A stretch of 64,000 nucleotides of DNA, from contig JAJRYV010000076.1 in the NCBI GenBank assembly GCA_024275575.1, forward strand, positions 62,001-126,000, written 5' to 3'. The notes under the pieces are model-generated. The model did not search any database. It had not been told where the DNA came from and saw only the letters and a list, made by a program, of their open reading frames with translations. Origin of the DNA: a bacterium (lineage in GTDB: Bacteria; Zhuqueibacterota; Zhuqueibacteria; Zhuqueibacterales; Geothermadaptataceae). Shown one piece after another: positions 18,074 to 27,626 of this stretch; the first letter of the stretch is position 1, and every line of letters starts with the position of its first letter. Position numbers and translations under genes: made by a program.

Positions 18074-19417
18074 ATGGATTTATTCACAAAACCAAATGAA
18101 CAGAACCAGCAGGACAAACCGCTTGCTGATTTTATGCGTCCCCGAACACTGGAAGCGTTTTTTGGACAGAAACATCTCGTAGGGCCGGGTAAAATTCTGC
18201 ACACGTTAATGCAGAATCAGCGCGCGCTTTCGATTATTTTGTGGGGGCCGCCGGGAACCGGCAAGACAACGCTGGCGCGGCTTTTTGCCAAATCATGCAA
18301 TGCAGCATTTATCGCCTTGAGTGCTGTAACCAGCGGCGTCGCCGACATCAGAAAAGTCATCGAAAATGCAAAAGCACGCAAAAAACTCGGTCATAACAGC
18401 ATTCTTTTTATCGATGAAATTCACCGGTTTAATAAATCGCAGCAGGATGCTTTGCTGCACAGCGTCGAAGACGGTACGCTGTTTTTTATCGGTGCGACGA
18501 CGGAAAACCCATCTTTCGAAGTGATTTCCGCCCTGCTCTCGCGCTGCCGGGTTGTAACACTGCGGAAACTATCAAAAGATGATCTGCGGGAAATTCTGCA
18601 GAATGCTGTCAAGCGGTTTAAAGAGCGTTATGGCGGCACGATAACCATTGAGGAAAAGGCAATAGACCTGCTGATTTCATTTTCAAATGGTGATGCGCGG
18701 GAACTGATCAACGGGTTTGAATTGGCCTGCTTTCTCGCCGCCCCGAAAGATGCTGAAAAGATCAACGTGTCGGCGGAAACAGTCGGGATGGCATTTCAGC
18801 AGAATACGCAGCGCTATGATAAAAAAGGTGAAGCGCATTACGATACTATTTCGGCGTTCATCAAAAGTATTCGCGGCAGTGATCCCAACGCAGCGTTGCA
18901 TTATCTCGCCCGGATGATCGACTCGGGCGAAGAACCGCGCTTTATCGCGCGGCGACTCATCGTGCTCGCCAGTGAGGATATCGGCAATGCCGACCCCTTT
19001 GCGCTGGTGTTGGCTAATGCGGCTTTCGAGGCGGTTCATAAAATCGGCATGCCGGAAGCACGGATTATTCTCGGGCAGACGACGACCTATCTCGCTACAG
19101 CGCTCAAAAGCAATGCAGCTTACATGGCAATTAATGCCGCTTTAGATGATGTGCGCAAAGGACTGCTGCCGCCCATTCCGCTCAAATTGCGCAATGCACC
19201 GACGGATTTATTGAAAAAAGAAGGTTACGGTGATGGGTATGACTATCCGCATGATCATCCGAGCGGGTTCGTTGCCGGGCAATATTTGCCGGATCAATTG
19301 AAGCATAAAATTTATTACCGCCCGGTCGGCCGCGGGCGAGAACAGACGATTCGTGAACGCCTGCAATACTGGTGGACAGCGTATAAAAAATTATTTGCTG
19401 ATGATGGGAAAGAATAA
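18074..19417 (+). CDS. rarA: Replication-associated recombination protein A (MgsA/RarA AAA ATPase)
   Basis: This 447-residue AAA+ ATPase is related to clamp-loader subunits and acts at stalled replication forks. It shows PLADFMRPRTLEAFFGQKHL, Walker A GPPGTGKTTL near residue 58, Walker B with DEIHRFNKSQQDALLHSVE, and sensor 1 GATTENPSFEV. The C-terminal RarA-specific region has DPNAALHYLARMIDSGEEP and GYDYPHDHPSGFV. The start is ATG 18074 without a clear Shine-Dalgarno. Its 3' end overlaps the start of lptD. Confidence 0.96.
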   Translation: MDLFTKPNEQNQQDKPLADFMRPRTLEAFFGQKHLVGPGKILHTLMQNQRALSIILWGPPGTGKTTLARLFAKSCNAAFIALSAVTSGVADIRKVIENAKARKKLGHNSILFIDEIHRFNKSQQDALLHSVEDGTLFFIGATTENPSFEVISALLSRCRVVTLRKLSKDDLREILQNAVKRFKERYGGTITIEEKAIDLLISFSNGDARELINGFELACFLAAPKDAEKINVSAETVGMAFQQNTQRYDKKGEAHYDTISAFIKSIRGSDPNAALHYLARMIDSGEEPRFIARRLIVLASEDIGNADPFALVLANAAFEAVHKIGMPEARIILGQTTTYLATALKSNAAYMAINAALDDVRKGLLPPIPLKLRNAPTDLLKKEGYGDGYDYPHDHPSGFVAGQYLPDQLKHKIYYRPVGRGREQTIRERLQYWWTAYKKLFADDGKE

Positions 19418-22142
19418 TAAATTCGTGCAGAAATCGACCAAAATATCTCCCTGGCAGATAATTGCCGCCGGGCTGCCGGTTTTGATGCTATCAACGTCTG
19501 CACTTTTATTGGCGCAGCAGCAAGATTTTATTCCTGCCGTTTCCCCGGATTCTACTACATTTTCACAAAAAATTCAGCATCGTCAAAACATCGAGAATAA
19601 AAAAAGCGATCTCGATGCACCAATCTATTATGAAGCGCGATTTTTTGATAATGACGTCAAAAAAGGCATTTTATATCTGACGGATCATGCTGTTGTCAAA
19701 TATCAAAAAATGGAAATTAAAGCCGGGAAGATTCAGGTCAACCAGGAAACGCGCACTTTGATTGCTGAAGCCCTGGCCGAGACTTTGCGTGTCGCCGTCG
19801 ATTCTGTTCTGGCAGACACAGAACATGACAGTATCACCGTAAAAACAAGCCAGTATCCGGTTTTTAATGACGGCCAGCAGGAAATTACCGGCGAGCGCAT
19901 GGTTTATAGTTTTGATACGCAAAAAGGCATCATCACCAAAGGTCGAGCTGAAATGGATGGCGGATTTAACACCGGCAGTCAGATCAAAAGAGTGAATAAA
20001 AAAGTTTTCAATGTCACTTCAGGAACGTACACGACCTGTGATAATGAGGGAGGCCCTCATTTCCATTTCTGGGCGCGGCGCATGAAGTTGATTGCCGGCG
20101 AACGGGTTATCGCCAAACCTATCGTTTTATTTTTCGGGAAAATTCCGCTGGCGTATCTACCTTTCGCCATGTTCCCCACAAAATCCGGTCGCAAAAGCGG
20201 TATTTTGATTCCGCGCTACGGTCAGAGTACAACTGAAGGAAAATTTCTGAAGGGCCTCGGTTACTACTGGGCGATAAATGATTATCTCGATGCCAAAGTA
20301 ACAGCGGATTATTATGATCAATCGGGTTGGCTCTTTCGCGGCGGTTTGAATTATAAGCGTCGCTATGCTTTTAACGGACGCATAGACGGTTCGCTGACCC
20401 GAAAAGATTTTTCTTCCGGCCGGGTAGAGCGTCGCTGGAATTTAAACATTAATCATAGTCAAACCATCGACAAAACTTCGCGTTTTTCGATGAGTGGGCA
20501 ATTTCAAAGTGATAACAGCTATTACAAAGATTTTTATTTTGATCCCAATCAGCGCCTGAACCGGCAAATTATTTCGCAGGCGACTTACAGCAAAAGACTA
20601 GGGCGCAATAGCCTCAATTTGTCGTTTTCCGAAACCCGCGATCTGGATGACAATAGCAACACACCCTTGCGCCGCAATCTACCGCAGATTTCATTTAACT
20701 TTGCCACCCGACCATTATTTTCACGTGCGGGTGAACAGAAACGGGGGCTGGGGAGAAGCCGGAAACCGGGCAAGAAAGAGACGAGAGAGCAGCGTTGGTG
20801 GGAGACCATCACCTATGGTTTTAACACCAGTTTTTCCAGCACCTATACCAAGTCGCTGTTCGAAACCCGCAATGATACGGTTTATTTTGACGACGATAGT
20901 TTGTCACAGAACGGTGATCCTTACAATGTAGAACCGATCCGCATTTTTAAAGATGACCAACGCAGTTTTACCAAAACTGCCGGCAGCATTAATATCAGCT
21001 ATCCCGGAAAATTTTTTGGGATTTTGAAGCTGAGTCAGGCAATGCGTTTTCAGGAGGACTGGTTTGACCGGGAATTTGTTTATGAAGATTCTACCCTTGC
21101 CCGGTCGGAACAGAAAAAATTTGCCCGCCGGTTGACCTTTAATTACAGCGCCAATGCAAGCACGGAGCTCTACGGTATGTTTCAGCCGCAAATCGGCTCT
21201 TTGCTGGCCCTCCGGCATGTGATGAAGCCACGCATCGGCTTCAGTTATGCACCGGATTTTTCACAGGGAAAATGGGGTTACTACACCGATGTCGTCGATG
21301 CTGATGGCGGAACCGTGCGTCACGACCGGTTTTCAGGCACACCTGCACAAAAACGCGGCAGTATCACCTTTGGCGTCGATAATGATTTTCAGGCAAAGGT
21401 AAAAGACGGCGACAAGGAAAAGAAAATCAGGCTGTTCAACGCGAACATGAGCGGCAGTTATAATATGGCTGCAAGCACCAAAAAACTTAGTGCCATCACC
21501 ACGCGAATCAGCGCGAACCCGGGGAGAAATTTTCGTTTCACAACAGCATTAAGCCATAGCGCTTATGCCTTCGATGCGATGGCGAAAACCGAGAGCGATC
21601 GTTATCTCTTCGACCGCAACAAGGGTGCTGTTTTTCACTGGTTGCGTTTGACGAACGTGAATATGGATGCCTCATTTTCTTTAAGCGGAAAAGGAATTCA
21701 AGCGGGTGCTCCCGATGACGAAGAAACCCTGGATTTGAATCCGGGGTTTGGCGAAAATCCTGCGGGATCGTCCTTTTCAGGCAATAAAGGAGAACTTTCG
21801 TGGGGTGCGAGTTTTGCTCTGCGATACAATGTCAATTATTTCAACCCTGCCAACAAAACAAAAACCGCTTATTTGCGAGTGAGCAATGCGAAATTGCAGT
21901 TGACGCGCAACTGGCGTGTTAATTTCTCCGGACAACTTGATTTGCGCAAGAAACAGGTCGTTCAGCAAACCTGGTCCATTCATCGCGATTTGCATTGCTG
22001 GGAGGCTTCGTTTAACTGGTATCCTGCGGGGGTATCAAAAGGTTTTTATTTCCGCATTAATATCAAAGCGCAAACGTTACAGGACATCAAGCTGGAACGG
22101 CGTTCCGGACAGTCGCTTTACAATTCCAACCAGTTTTATTAA
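19401..22142 (+). CDS. lptD: LPS-assembly protein LptD (OstA)
   Basis: This outer-membrane beta-barrel inserts lipopolysaccharide into the outer leaflet. After a signal sequence (hydrophobic segment about 17-34) comes an OstA/LptA-like periplasmic domain (DNDVKKGILYLTDHAVVKYQ, then repeated jellyroll strands). The conserved LptD transition includes FFGKIPLAYLPFAMFP and KSGILIPRYGQS, followed by a long barrel of alternating strands to the C-terminus. It starts at ATG 19401 (or 19404), overlapping rarA. The track-longest start at 19353 would lie well inside rarA and is not needed. LptF and LptG are encoded at 53855-56454. Confidence 0.92.
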   Translation: MMGKNNKFVQKSTKISPWQIIAAGLPVLMLSTSALLLAQQQDFIPAVSPDSTTFSQKIQHRQNIENKKSDLDAPIYYEARFFDNDVKKGILYLTDHAVVKYQKMEIKAGKIQVNQETRTLIAEALAETLRVAVDSVLADTEHDSITVKTSQYPVFNDGQQEITGERMVYSFDTQKGIITKGRAEMDGGFNTGSQIKRVNKKVFNVTSGTYTTCDNEGGPHFHFWARRMKLIAGERVIAKPIVLFFGKIPLAYLPFAMFPTKSGRKSGILIPRYGQSTTEGKFLKGLGYYWAINDYLDAKVTADYYDQSGWLFRGGLNYKRRYAFNGRIDGSLTRKDFSSGRVERRWNLNINHSQTIDKTSRFSMSGQFQSDNSYYKDFYFDPNQRLNRQIISQATYSKRLGRNSLNLSFSETRDLDDNSNTPLRRNLPQISFNFATRPLFSRAGEQKRGLGRSRKPGKKETREQRWWETITYGFNTSFSSTYTKSLFETRNDTVYFDDDSLSQNGDPYNVEPIRIFKDDQRSFTKTAGSINISYPGKFFGILKLSQAMRFQEDWFDREFVYEDSTLARSEQKKFARRLTFNYSANASTELYGMFQPQIGSLLALRHVMKPRIGFSYAPDFSQGKWGYYTDVVDADGGTVRHDRFSGTPAQKRGSITFGVDNDFQAKVKDGDKEKKIRLFNANMSGSYNMAASTKKLSAITTRISANPGRNFRFTTALSHSAYAFDAMAKTESDRYLFDRNKGAVFHWLRLTNVNMDASFSLSGKGIQAGAPDDEETLDLNPGFGENPAGSSFSGNKGELSWGASFALRYNVNYFNPANKTKTAYLRVSNAKLQLTRNWRVNFSGQLDLRKKQVVQQTWSIHRDLHCWEASFNWYPAGVSKGFYFRINIKAQTLQDIKLERRSGQSLYNSNQFY

Positions 22143-22225
22143 GAAAATAAATTTCTATAAAATTATTGCCTCAAAACAGCCTGAGACCCGGATAATCTCC
22201 GCAGATTCAGGGAGTTAAAAAGCGC

Positions 22226-22254
22226 TTGATTTTCAACAGCCGAAGGTTTATCTT
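22226..22254 (+). promoter_or_regulatory. Candidate sigma-70 promoter for parA-parB
   Basis: TTGATT and TATCTT are separated by 17 bases in the gap between lptD and parA. Each box matches the consensus in four of six positions. The -10 ends 35 bases before the parA start, and the Shine-Dalgarno GGGAGA follows. The call is a motif match only. Confidence 0.4.
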
Positions 22255-22289
22255 AGCAACTCTTTGAATGATGGATTAAGGGAGAAACC

Positions 22290-23099
22290 ATGGCAAAAAT
22301 TATCGCAATTGCGAACCAGAAAGGCGGCGTCGGTAAAACGACGACAGCAGTCAATTTGTCGTCGAGTATAGCCGTTGCAGAGCATTCGGTGCTGACTCTC
22401 GACATTGATCCACAAGCGAATGCCACCAGCGGCCTGGGCATTGATTCGCGGGATACCAAACAGAGTATTTATGAAGTTCTCATCGAGAAAGCAGATATTA
22501 ATGGTGCGATTTGCAGTACGGAACTTGGCTATCTCGACCTGCTCCCCTCGCACAATCAACTTGCAGCCGCCGAAATAGAGCTGGTTGGCGAAATGTCTCG
22601 CGAGCATGTTTTAAAAGAAGCATTAAAGAGTTTAAAAAAAGATTATGAATATATATTCATCGATTGCCCGCCTTCCCTGGGATTGCTGACGCTAAATGCT
22701 TTGACTGCAGCAGATTCTGTGCTGATCCCGATTCAGTGCGAGTATTTTGCTCTGGAAGGTTTGAGTCAACTGTTAAATACCATTCGCCGGGTACAGAAAG
22801 TATTGAATCCCCGATTGGAAATTGAGGGGGTTCTGTTAACGATGTTTGACCCTCGTTTGAATTTAAGCCGGCAGGTGGCGGAAGATATCCGCAAGTTTTT
22901 TGATGATAAAGTATTTGAAACGGTTGTCGGCCGTAATGTCCGGTTGAGCGAGGCGCCGAGTTTTGGTAAACCGATCGTGTTATACGATGCCGTATCCAAG
23001 GGTTGTGAAAATTATATGAGTTTAGCAAAAGAGGTTTTACAAAATGGCGACCAAAAGACTGGGCAAGGGACTGTCAGCGCTCATACCGGACATTCCTGA
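22290..23099 (+). CDS. parA: Chromosome-partitioning ATPase ParA (Soj)
   Basis: This deviant Walker ATPase (269 residues) moves the ParB-parS complex over the nucleoid. It begins with [20 protein letters not shown], the deviant Walker A with both lysines. Further motifs are [32 protein letters not shown] and [15 protein letters not shown], as in chromosomal Soj. The ribosome-binding site AGGGAGA is 5 bases upstream. The last 56 bases overlap parB. Together they form the chromosomal partition pair, which often lies near the replication origin. Confidence 0.97.
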   Translation: MAKIIAIANQKGGVGKTTTAVNLSSSIAVAEHSVLTLDIDPQANATSGLGIDSRDTKQSIYEVLIEKADINGAICSTELGYLDLLPSHNQLAAAEIELVGEMSREHVLKEALKSLKKDYEYIFIDCPPSLGLLTLNALTAADSVLIPIQCEYFALEGLSQLLNTIRRVQKVLNPRLEIEGVLLTMFDPRLNLSRQVAEDIRKFFDDKVFETVVGRNVRLSEAPSFGKPIVLYDAVSKGCENYMSLAKEVLQNGDQKTGQGTVSAHTGHS

Positions 23100-23922
23100 T
23101 GCACCCGCCGGCCAGCAGCACGTTGAAAACCTGTCAGAAATAAGCGTTTCAAATATTTCCCCCAATCCATTTCAGCCACGCACCGATTTTAACCCGGATG
23201 CGCTCGAAGAATTAAAGCAGTCCATCGCCGAAAAAGGCATTATTACCCCGATCACCGTGCGGCCTTTTGGCAACAATTATCAGCTCATCGCCGGAGAACG
23301 GCGTTTGCGCGCAGTTCAGGAACTTGGTCTCGAAAGAATCCCCGCTTTTGTTCTGCATGTTAACAACGATACCGACATGCTCGAACTGGCGCTCATCGAA
23401 AATATTCAGCGTGAAAACTTAAACCCCATTGAGGAAGCGGCCGCTTACCAGCGCTTACTCGATGAATGCCATCTGACACAGGAGGCCGTGGCGAAAAACG
23501 TCGGTAAAGACCGGGCGACCGTGGCAAATTTTTTACGTTTGCTCAAATTGCCCGCGCCAATTCAGCAAAGCGTAGTTAATGGTGAGTTGAGCGCCGGGCA
23601 TGCCCGTGCAATTCTCAGTTGTGATGATAATGTGTTAAAAGAGCAGTTGTGGAAAAAAATACTCAAAGAAAATTTGAGTGTACGGCAGGCTGAAAAATTT
23701 GTCAAATCATCGCGAACGCCAAAGAAAGATTCAGTTCGCAAGATCATTCCTGAACGACCGGCTGAAGTGACGGAACTGGAAGGTAAACTTCGTCAAAAAT
23801 TCGGTACACAGGTTCATGTGAATGTCAAAGGCGGGGCCGGCAATATTCAGGTTGAATTTTATTCCGAGAATGACTTTGATAGAATAGTCGATTTGTTGCT
23901 GCTCAGAAACGATGAATTATAG
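23044..23922 (+). CDS. parB: Chromosome-partitioning protein ParB (Spo0J)
   Basis: ParB is a CTP-dependent clamp that loads at parS. The 292-residue protein begins [15 protein letters not shown], then has [12 protein letters not shown], the GERR box in [15 protein letters not shown] near residue 81, and [17 protein letters not shown]. The helix-turn-helix is [20 protein letters not shown], and a C-terminal dimerisation domain ends the protein. It begins inside the parA 3' end. No site resembling the parS consensus (TGTTTCACGTGAAACA) was found in the window, although parS often lies close by. Confidence 0.97.
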   Translation: MATKRLGKGLSALIPDIPDAPAGQQHVENLSEISVSNISPNPFQPRTDFNPDALEELKQSIAEKGIITPITVRPFGNNYQLIAGERRLRAVQELGLERIPAFVLHVNNDTDMLELALIENIQRENLNPIEEAAAYQRLLDECHLTQEAVAKNVGKDRATVANFLRLLKLPAPIQQSVVNGELSAGHARAILSCDDNVLKEQLWKKILKENLSVRQAEKFVKSSRTPKKDSVRKIIPERPAEVTELEGKLRQKFGTQVHVNVKGGAGNIQVEFYSENDFDRIVDLLLLRNDEL

Positions 23923-23942
23923 ATTTATTATTCGAATTTTAA

Positions 23943-23971
23943 TTGACTTTTATTTATTGAAGTGATATACT
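23943..23971 (+). promoter_or_regulatory. Sigma-70-type promoter upstream of the M23 peptidase
   Basis: TTGACT, a 17-base spacer and TATACT lie in the gap after parB, each box matching the consensus in five of six positions with ideal spacing. The -10 ends 47 bases before the TTG start at 24019. It probably drives the peptidase and bactofilin genes and could also feed the ATP synthase genes. Confidence 0.75.
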
Positions 23972-24018
23972 TGGTGCTTCGTTTGAGCAGCCCAAAGTGT
24001 TCTGAAAGGTAATCAGCT

Positions 24019-24912
24019 TTGAAAAGCAAAGAGAAACGTACCATATCTGTGTTGTTGATTCCGGATGGTAACTCGGAGCCTTATTCCTTTCGTTTGAGCA
24101 TGGGAACCGTTAAATTTCTCATCATGCTCGCCGTCGCTGGAATTATTCACGCACTTCTCGGCGGTTTTGCATACTATAAATGGTTCAGCGTTGCCCAAAA
24201 AAATTCAGAGCTCATCGAAAACAATGTGCGCTTGTTAAAAGATAACCAGCGAATTTACCAGATTGAGCAGCAGGTTGAGGCCCACAGACGCATGCAAGAG
24301 CGTTTGTTAAACGCACTTGGCGTAAGCAAGAGCAGTTTGCAGGCGGCCTATCGAAATATCGGCGATTCAGGTTTGACGCCGTCGGAGTCTTACAGTATGG
24401 CAGCGCCTGATCATGAACCATCAGCACAGCCGAACGGGAACCGCAAGGCCGTTGTCAGCCACCCGGCCTGGCGAATTCAGCGGAAGAAGTCGTCGCATCG
24501 GTATACGCCCAATATTCCCACCGCTCTGCCGGTTGAAAAAGGGCATATTACTGATTTTTTCAGGCCCGAGATGCGTTCCTGGTTGTTTAGCAATCAGCAT
24601 TTCGGTATCGACATCGCCGGTCAGGCCGGCACCGATATTAAAGCGGCGGGGGACGGTATCGTGCTATTTGCGGGTTGGACTTCTGTGCTCGGCAATCTGA
24701 TCATCATTAGCCATGGTGATGAGATTTTTTCATTTTATGGGCACAATAACCGCATTCTGGTTGCCGAACGAACCCATGTTCGCAAAAATGATCCCATCGC
24801 TTTGTTGGGAAATTCGGGACAAAGCACCGGGCCGCATTTACATTTTGCGATCTGGAAAGACGGTGAGCCTGTTGACCCGAGGGGGTTTATACTGGAGTTT
24901 CAAACAGAATAA
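24019..24912 (+). CDS. M23 family (LytM-type) peptidase, membrane-anchored
   Basis: The 297-residue protein has a cytoplasmic N-terminus, one transmembrane helix (about 31-53) and a short coiled coil (about 58-95). After a variable linker comes a C-terminal M23 endopeptidase domain with the zinc motifs HFGIDIAG and GPHLHF intact. Such enzymes cut or bind peptidoglycan cross-links. A bactofilin follows 44 bases downstream, a common pair in which the peptidase is localised by a bactofilin scaffold to shape the cell (established in Helicobacter and other groups, inferred here). Start is TTG at 24019. Confidence 0.92.
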   Translation: MKSKEKRTISVLLIPDGNSEPYSFRLSMGTVKFLIMLAVAGIIHALLGGFAYYKWFSVAQKNSELIENNVRLLKDNQRIYQIEQQVEAHRRMQERLLNALGVSKSSLQAAYRNIGDSGLTPSESYSMAAPDHEPSAQPNGNRKAVVSHPAWRIQRKKSSHRYTPNIPTALPVEKGHITDFFRPEMRSWLFSNQHFGIDIAGQAGTDIKAAGDGIVLFAGWTSVLGNLIIISHGDEIFSFYGHNNRILVAERTHVRKNDPIALLGNSGQSTGPHLHFAIWKDGEPVDPRGFILEFQTE

Positions 24913-24956
24913 AAATAACAGCATTGCAGAAAGTCAACTTAGAAACGAGGTGAATA

Positions 24957-25394
24957 ATGCTGGGTAAAAAGGAAAGCGGAAGTATGGAACGTTCAGGGAA
25001 TTTAAACACAATAGTCGGCAAAGGGACCTTTTTTGAAGGCACTTTGAAAGTCGAAAGCAGCATTCGCATTGATGGAAAAGTGAAGGGTCGCATCGTCACC
25101 GCAGATTCTCTCACCGTCGGCAAAGATGGCGAGGTTGAAGGTGAAGTAACTGCAAAAAATGTAATTATCGGCGGCAAAGTACAGGGTAAAGTTCACTCGA
25201 GCGGAAAAATAGTCCTCGAAACCCATTCGCTGTTTCAGGGTGAATTGAAAACGGCTAAATTGGTCATCGAAGAGGGCGCTATATTTGAAGGCGTCTGCTC
25301 CATGGGGCAGGGAGAAGCATCCAGCTCCAACATGAGCGGCAAATCGTTGCTCAGCGCCCCGGTTGCGAAAAAAGTACCACTAAAACAAAGTTAA
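24957..25394 (+). CDS. Bactofilin (polymer-forming cytoskeletal protein)
   Basis: This 145-residue bactofilin has a beta-helix core. The repeat pattern is visible as NTIVGKGTFFEGTLKVESS, then IRIDGKVKGRI, VTADSLTVGKDGEVEGEV, NVIIGGKVQGKVHSSGKI and ELKTAKLVIEEGAIFEG, flanked by short disordered termini. Bactofilins polymerise without nucleotide and recruit cell-wall enzymes, in agreement with the M23 peptidase just upstream. GAGGTG precedes the ATG. The next gene is the first of the ATP synthase operon, 31 bases later. Confidence 0.95.
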   Translation: MLGKKESGSMERSGNLNTIVGKGTFFEGTLKVESSIRIDGKVKGRIVTADSLTVGKDGEVEGEVTAKNVIIGGKVQGKVHSSGKIVLETHSLFQGELKTAKLVIEEGAIFEGVCSMGQGEASSSNMSGKSLLSAPVAKKVPLKQS

Positions 25395-25425
25395 ATCGTT
25401 AACCAGGATAATATAAAGTTATGAT

Positions 25426-25644
25426 ATGGGGCAACTCCCCTATATGGACCTTGGATTACGTTTTGCTTTTTCAATCCTCTTTGGATTGGGGATTGGCTAC
25501 TGGCTGGATAACAAGCTGGAGCTTTCCCCGTTATTCATGATCATCGGGCTGATCTACGGCTCGGTAACTGGTTTCGTGATGTTGTACAGGACGGTATATC
25601 CACCGAAAGATCAAAACAGATCAGAAGAAGAAAAGGATGTCTGA
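25426..25644 (+). CDS. atpZ: AtpZ/AtpI family small membrane protein
   Basis: The 72-residue protein has two hydrophobic helices (about 9-25 and 34-54) with the family motif LGLRFAFSILFGLGIGYWLD, matching the ATPase_gene1/AtpZ family encoded at the start of F-ATPase operons. In some bacteria AtpZ works with AtpI as a magnesium or calcium transporter for the ATP synthase. The stop overlaps the next start by 8 bases. Confidence 0.88.
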   Translation: MGQLPYMDLGLRFAFSILFGLGIGYWLDNKLELSPLFMIIGLIYGSVTGFVMLYRTVYPPKDQNRSEEEKDV

Positions 25645-26029
25645 ATTCTACCGGTTTCTCACAAAAATCCTGCTCTATAGCGTTATTTTTTTGCTTCTGG
25701 TCGCCTGGCCTGTGCAGATTTATCTGGGCCAGATCTCATTCTGGTCTGTATTATCAGGCGGCATGGTTGGTATTTTTAATATAATTCTGGCTTATGTTTT
25801 CAATCAGCGCGCGCTCAACAAACAGGGTACGGATTTGATGAAAACCCTGCTCATGGGCATGGGAATTCGTCTGCTCGTGGTCGCCATAACAGCAATAATT
25901 GTAGTTAAGTTAACACAACTAAAGATAATCGAATTCCTGGCCGCTTTACTGATATATTATATATTCCTGCAGTGGTTTGAAATTCGCTTTATTCAAAAAA
26001 ACCTTCTATTGAGTGGAAAACAAAAATGA
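25637..26029 (+). CDS. atpI: ATP synthase subunit I (AtpI)
   Basis: This 130-residue membrane protein has four predicted helices (about 10-28, 32-52, 68-88 and 93-112), as in AtpI. The protein helps assemble the c-ring. It starts in the 3' end of atpZ, and its last four bases overlap the atpB start. Sequence conservation in the family is weak, so the call rests largely on size, topology and position. Confidence 0.85.
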   Translation: MSEFYRFLTKILLYSVIFLLLVAWPVQIYLGQISFWSVLSGGMVGIFNIILAYVFNQRALNKQGTDLMKTLLMGMGIRLLVVAITAIIVVKLTQLKIIEFLAALLIYYIFLQWFEIRFIQKNLLLSGKQK

Positions 26030-26838
26030 TATTGGCTTACAATCTTTTGTCGATGATTTTGCCAACAGATCCCTCGGAGCAACACGGTGGCGGCGGTGAT
26101 GAACTCATGCATCATGTTCTCGATCATGACGTCGTGCATCTGCCTACAGTTTTGGGTATCGATTTGACTATATCCTATCATACGATCATGATGTGGATCG
26201 CTTCCGCCCTTTTGTTGATTTTTCTCACCCCTTTATTTCGTAAAAAGCAAATCGTTCCCCATGGCCGTTTTGCCCATACAATCGAAGCGATTGTCGAGTT
26301 TTTACGCCAGGATATCATTTATAATTACATAGGCAAAGAAGGTAAAAAATTCGAAAAATACCTGCTCACTGTTTTCTTTTTCATCCTGATGAATAATCTC
26401 ATGGGGCTGGTTCCTGCAGGCGCCGCCGCCACCAGCGATATCTCCGTCACCGTAACATTAACTTTGCTGACGCTTTCGACGATTCTCGGCGCCGGCATGC
26501 GCCACAACGGTTTATTTGGTTACTGGAAGGGACTCATTCCCGGAGGCGTTCCCGGCTGGCTTGTTCCGGTATTGTTTCCCATTGAAATCTTAGGTTTGAT
26601 CGCCAAGCATTTTGCCCTGGCGATGCGACTTTTTGCAAATATGACCGCCGGCCATATTACGATTTTATCGTTGATCGGCCTGGTCTTTACTTTTAAAAGT
26701 TACTACATCGCACCTGCGCCGGTGATCGTCGCAGCGACCATCGGAGTGCTCGAGGTACTCGTGGCTTTTTTACAAGCCTATATTTTTACTTTGCTTTCCG
26801 GCGTTTTTATTGGCGCCGCCGTACATCAAGATCATTAA
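26026..26838 (+). CDS. atpB: ATP synthase F0 subunit a
   Basis: Subunit a (270 residues) forms the proton half-channels against the c-ring. The essential arginine lies in the conserved LAMRLFANMTAGH segment, preceded by FPIEILGLIAKHFA. The last helices show VLVAFLQAYIFTLLSGVFIG. The N-terminus is rich in His and Asp (LMHHVLDHDVVHL), as is usual in this branch of bacteria. It overlaps atpI by 4 bases and is followed, 54 bases later, by atpE. Confidence 0.98.
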   Translation: MILAYNLLSMILPTDPSEQHGGGGDELMHHVLDHDVVHLPTVLGIDLTISYHTIMMWIASALLLIFLTPLFRKKQIVPHGRFAHTIEAIVEFLRQDIIYNYIGKEGKKFEKYLLTVFFFILMNNLMGLVPAGAAATSDISVTVTLTLLTLSTILGAGMRHNGLFGYWKGLIPGGVPGWLVPVLFPIEILGLIAKHFALAMRLFANMTAGHITILSLIGLVFTFKSYYIAPAPVIVAATIGVLEVLVAFLQAYIFTLLSGVFIGAAVHQDH

Positions 26839-26892
26839 TTGGTAAACAAATATACAAACCACAACTTAAATACTCTGATTTGAGGAGGATTC

Positions 26893-27120
26893 ATGGAATC
26901 TGTCGCATTAGCTTATTTGGCAGCAGGACTTGGAGCTGCTGGTGCTGTAATTGGTGCAGGCCTGGGAATTAGTCGTCTTGCCGCTGCAGCAATGGAAGGT
27001 ATCGCTCGCCAGCCTGAAGCAGCCAATGATATTCGTGGAGCTATGATTCTGACCGCAGCGCTCATCGAAGGTGTTGCTGTTATCGCTCTTGTTGTCTGTC
27101 TCATGTTAACCATTAAATAA
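26893..27120 (+). CDS. atpE: ATP synthase F0 subunit c
   Basis: The 75-residue hairpin has two helices joined by the polar ARQPEA loop. The ion-carrying carboxylate is Glu59. The residues that mark sodium-binding c subunits (a Gln in helix 1, Ser/Thr directly after the Glu) are absent, so proton coupling is inferred. GAGGAGG stands 5 bases before the ATG, the strongest ribosome-binding site of the operon, which fits the high c-subunit stoichiometry. Confidence 0.98.
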   Translation: MESVALAYLAAGLGAAGAVIGAGLGISRLAAAAMEGIARQPEAANDIRGAMILTAALIEGVAVIALVVCLMLTIK

Positions 27121-27131
27121 CGGCGTCCGAA

Positions 27132-27626
27132 ATGGATCTATTAACTCCGGATACAGGACTGATGTTCTGGACGGTCATCACTTTTGCTATTCTTTATTTT
27201 GTTCTTGGAAAATTCGTCTGGAAACCGGTTGGCGAAGTGCTCGACGAAAGAGAAACCCGGCTGAAGAATTCTCTTGCGAAAGCTGAGGAAGCACAAAAAA
27301 GCGCAGAGGAAGCCCTTGTGAAAAATAAAGAAATGCTGGAAAATGCGCGCGCTGAGGTGCAAGGTTTGATTAGCAAAGGCAAAAAAACCGCTGAATCCGT
27401 GCGTGAAGAAATCATGACAGAAGCACGTAATGAAGCGGCAGCTTTGATCGAACGCGCCCGCAAAGAGGTGAGGCTGGAGCAGGACAAAGCTTTGGATGAA
27501 ATCCGCAAACTCGCTGTTGAACTTTCCATTAGCGCAACACAGAAAGTGATCGGTAAAGCGTTGTCGGATAAAGAACATCAGCAGTTGGTTAATCAGTCCT
27601 TTAAGGATTTAGGAGAGCTGAATTGA
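27132..27626 (+). CDS. atpF: ATP synthase F0 subunit b
   Basis: Subunit b (164 residues) has one N-terminal membrane helix (about 7-26, ending in the conserved FVWKPVGEVLDERE junction). A long Ala/Glu/Lys-rich right-handed coiled coil follows, forming the peripheral stalk. Only one b-type gene is present, so the stalk should be a homodimer. The stop overlaps the TTG start of atpH. Confidence 0.97.
   Translation: MDLLTPDTGLMFWTVITFAILYFVLGKFVWKPVGEVLDERETRLKNSLAKAEEAQKSAEEALVKNKEMLENARAEVQGLISKGKKTAESVREEIMTEARNEAAALIERARKEVRLEQDKALDEIRKLAVELSISATQKVIGKALSDKEHQQLVNQSFKDLGELN

Noticed and set aside
22143-24018. parS site near parAB
   Set aside because: No sequence close to TGTTTCACGTGAAACA was found by eye in these gaps or elsewhere in the window. 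A divergent parS cannot be excluded.
26893-27120. Sodium-driven ATP synthase
   Set aside because: The c subunit lacks the helix-1 Gln and the Ser/Thr after the ion-binding Glu59 that mark sodium-coupled rotors.
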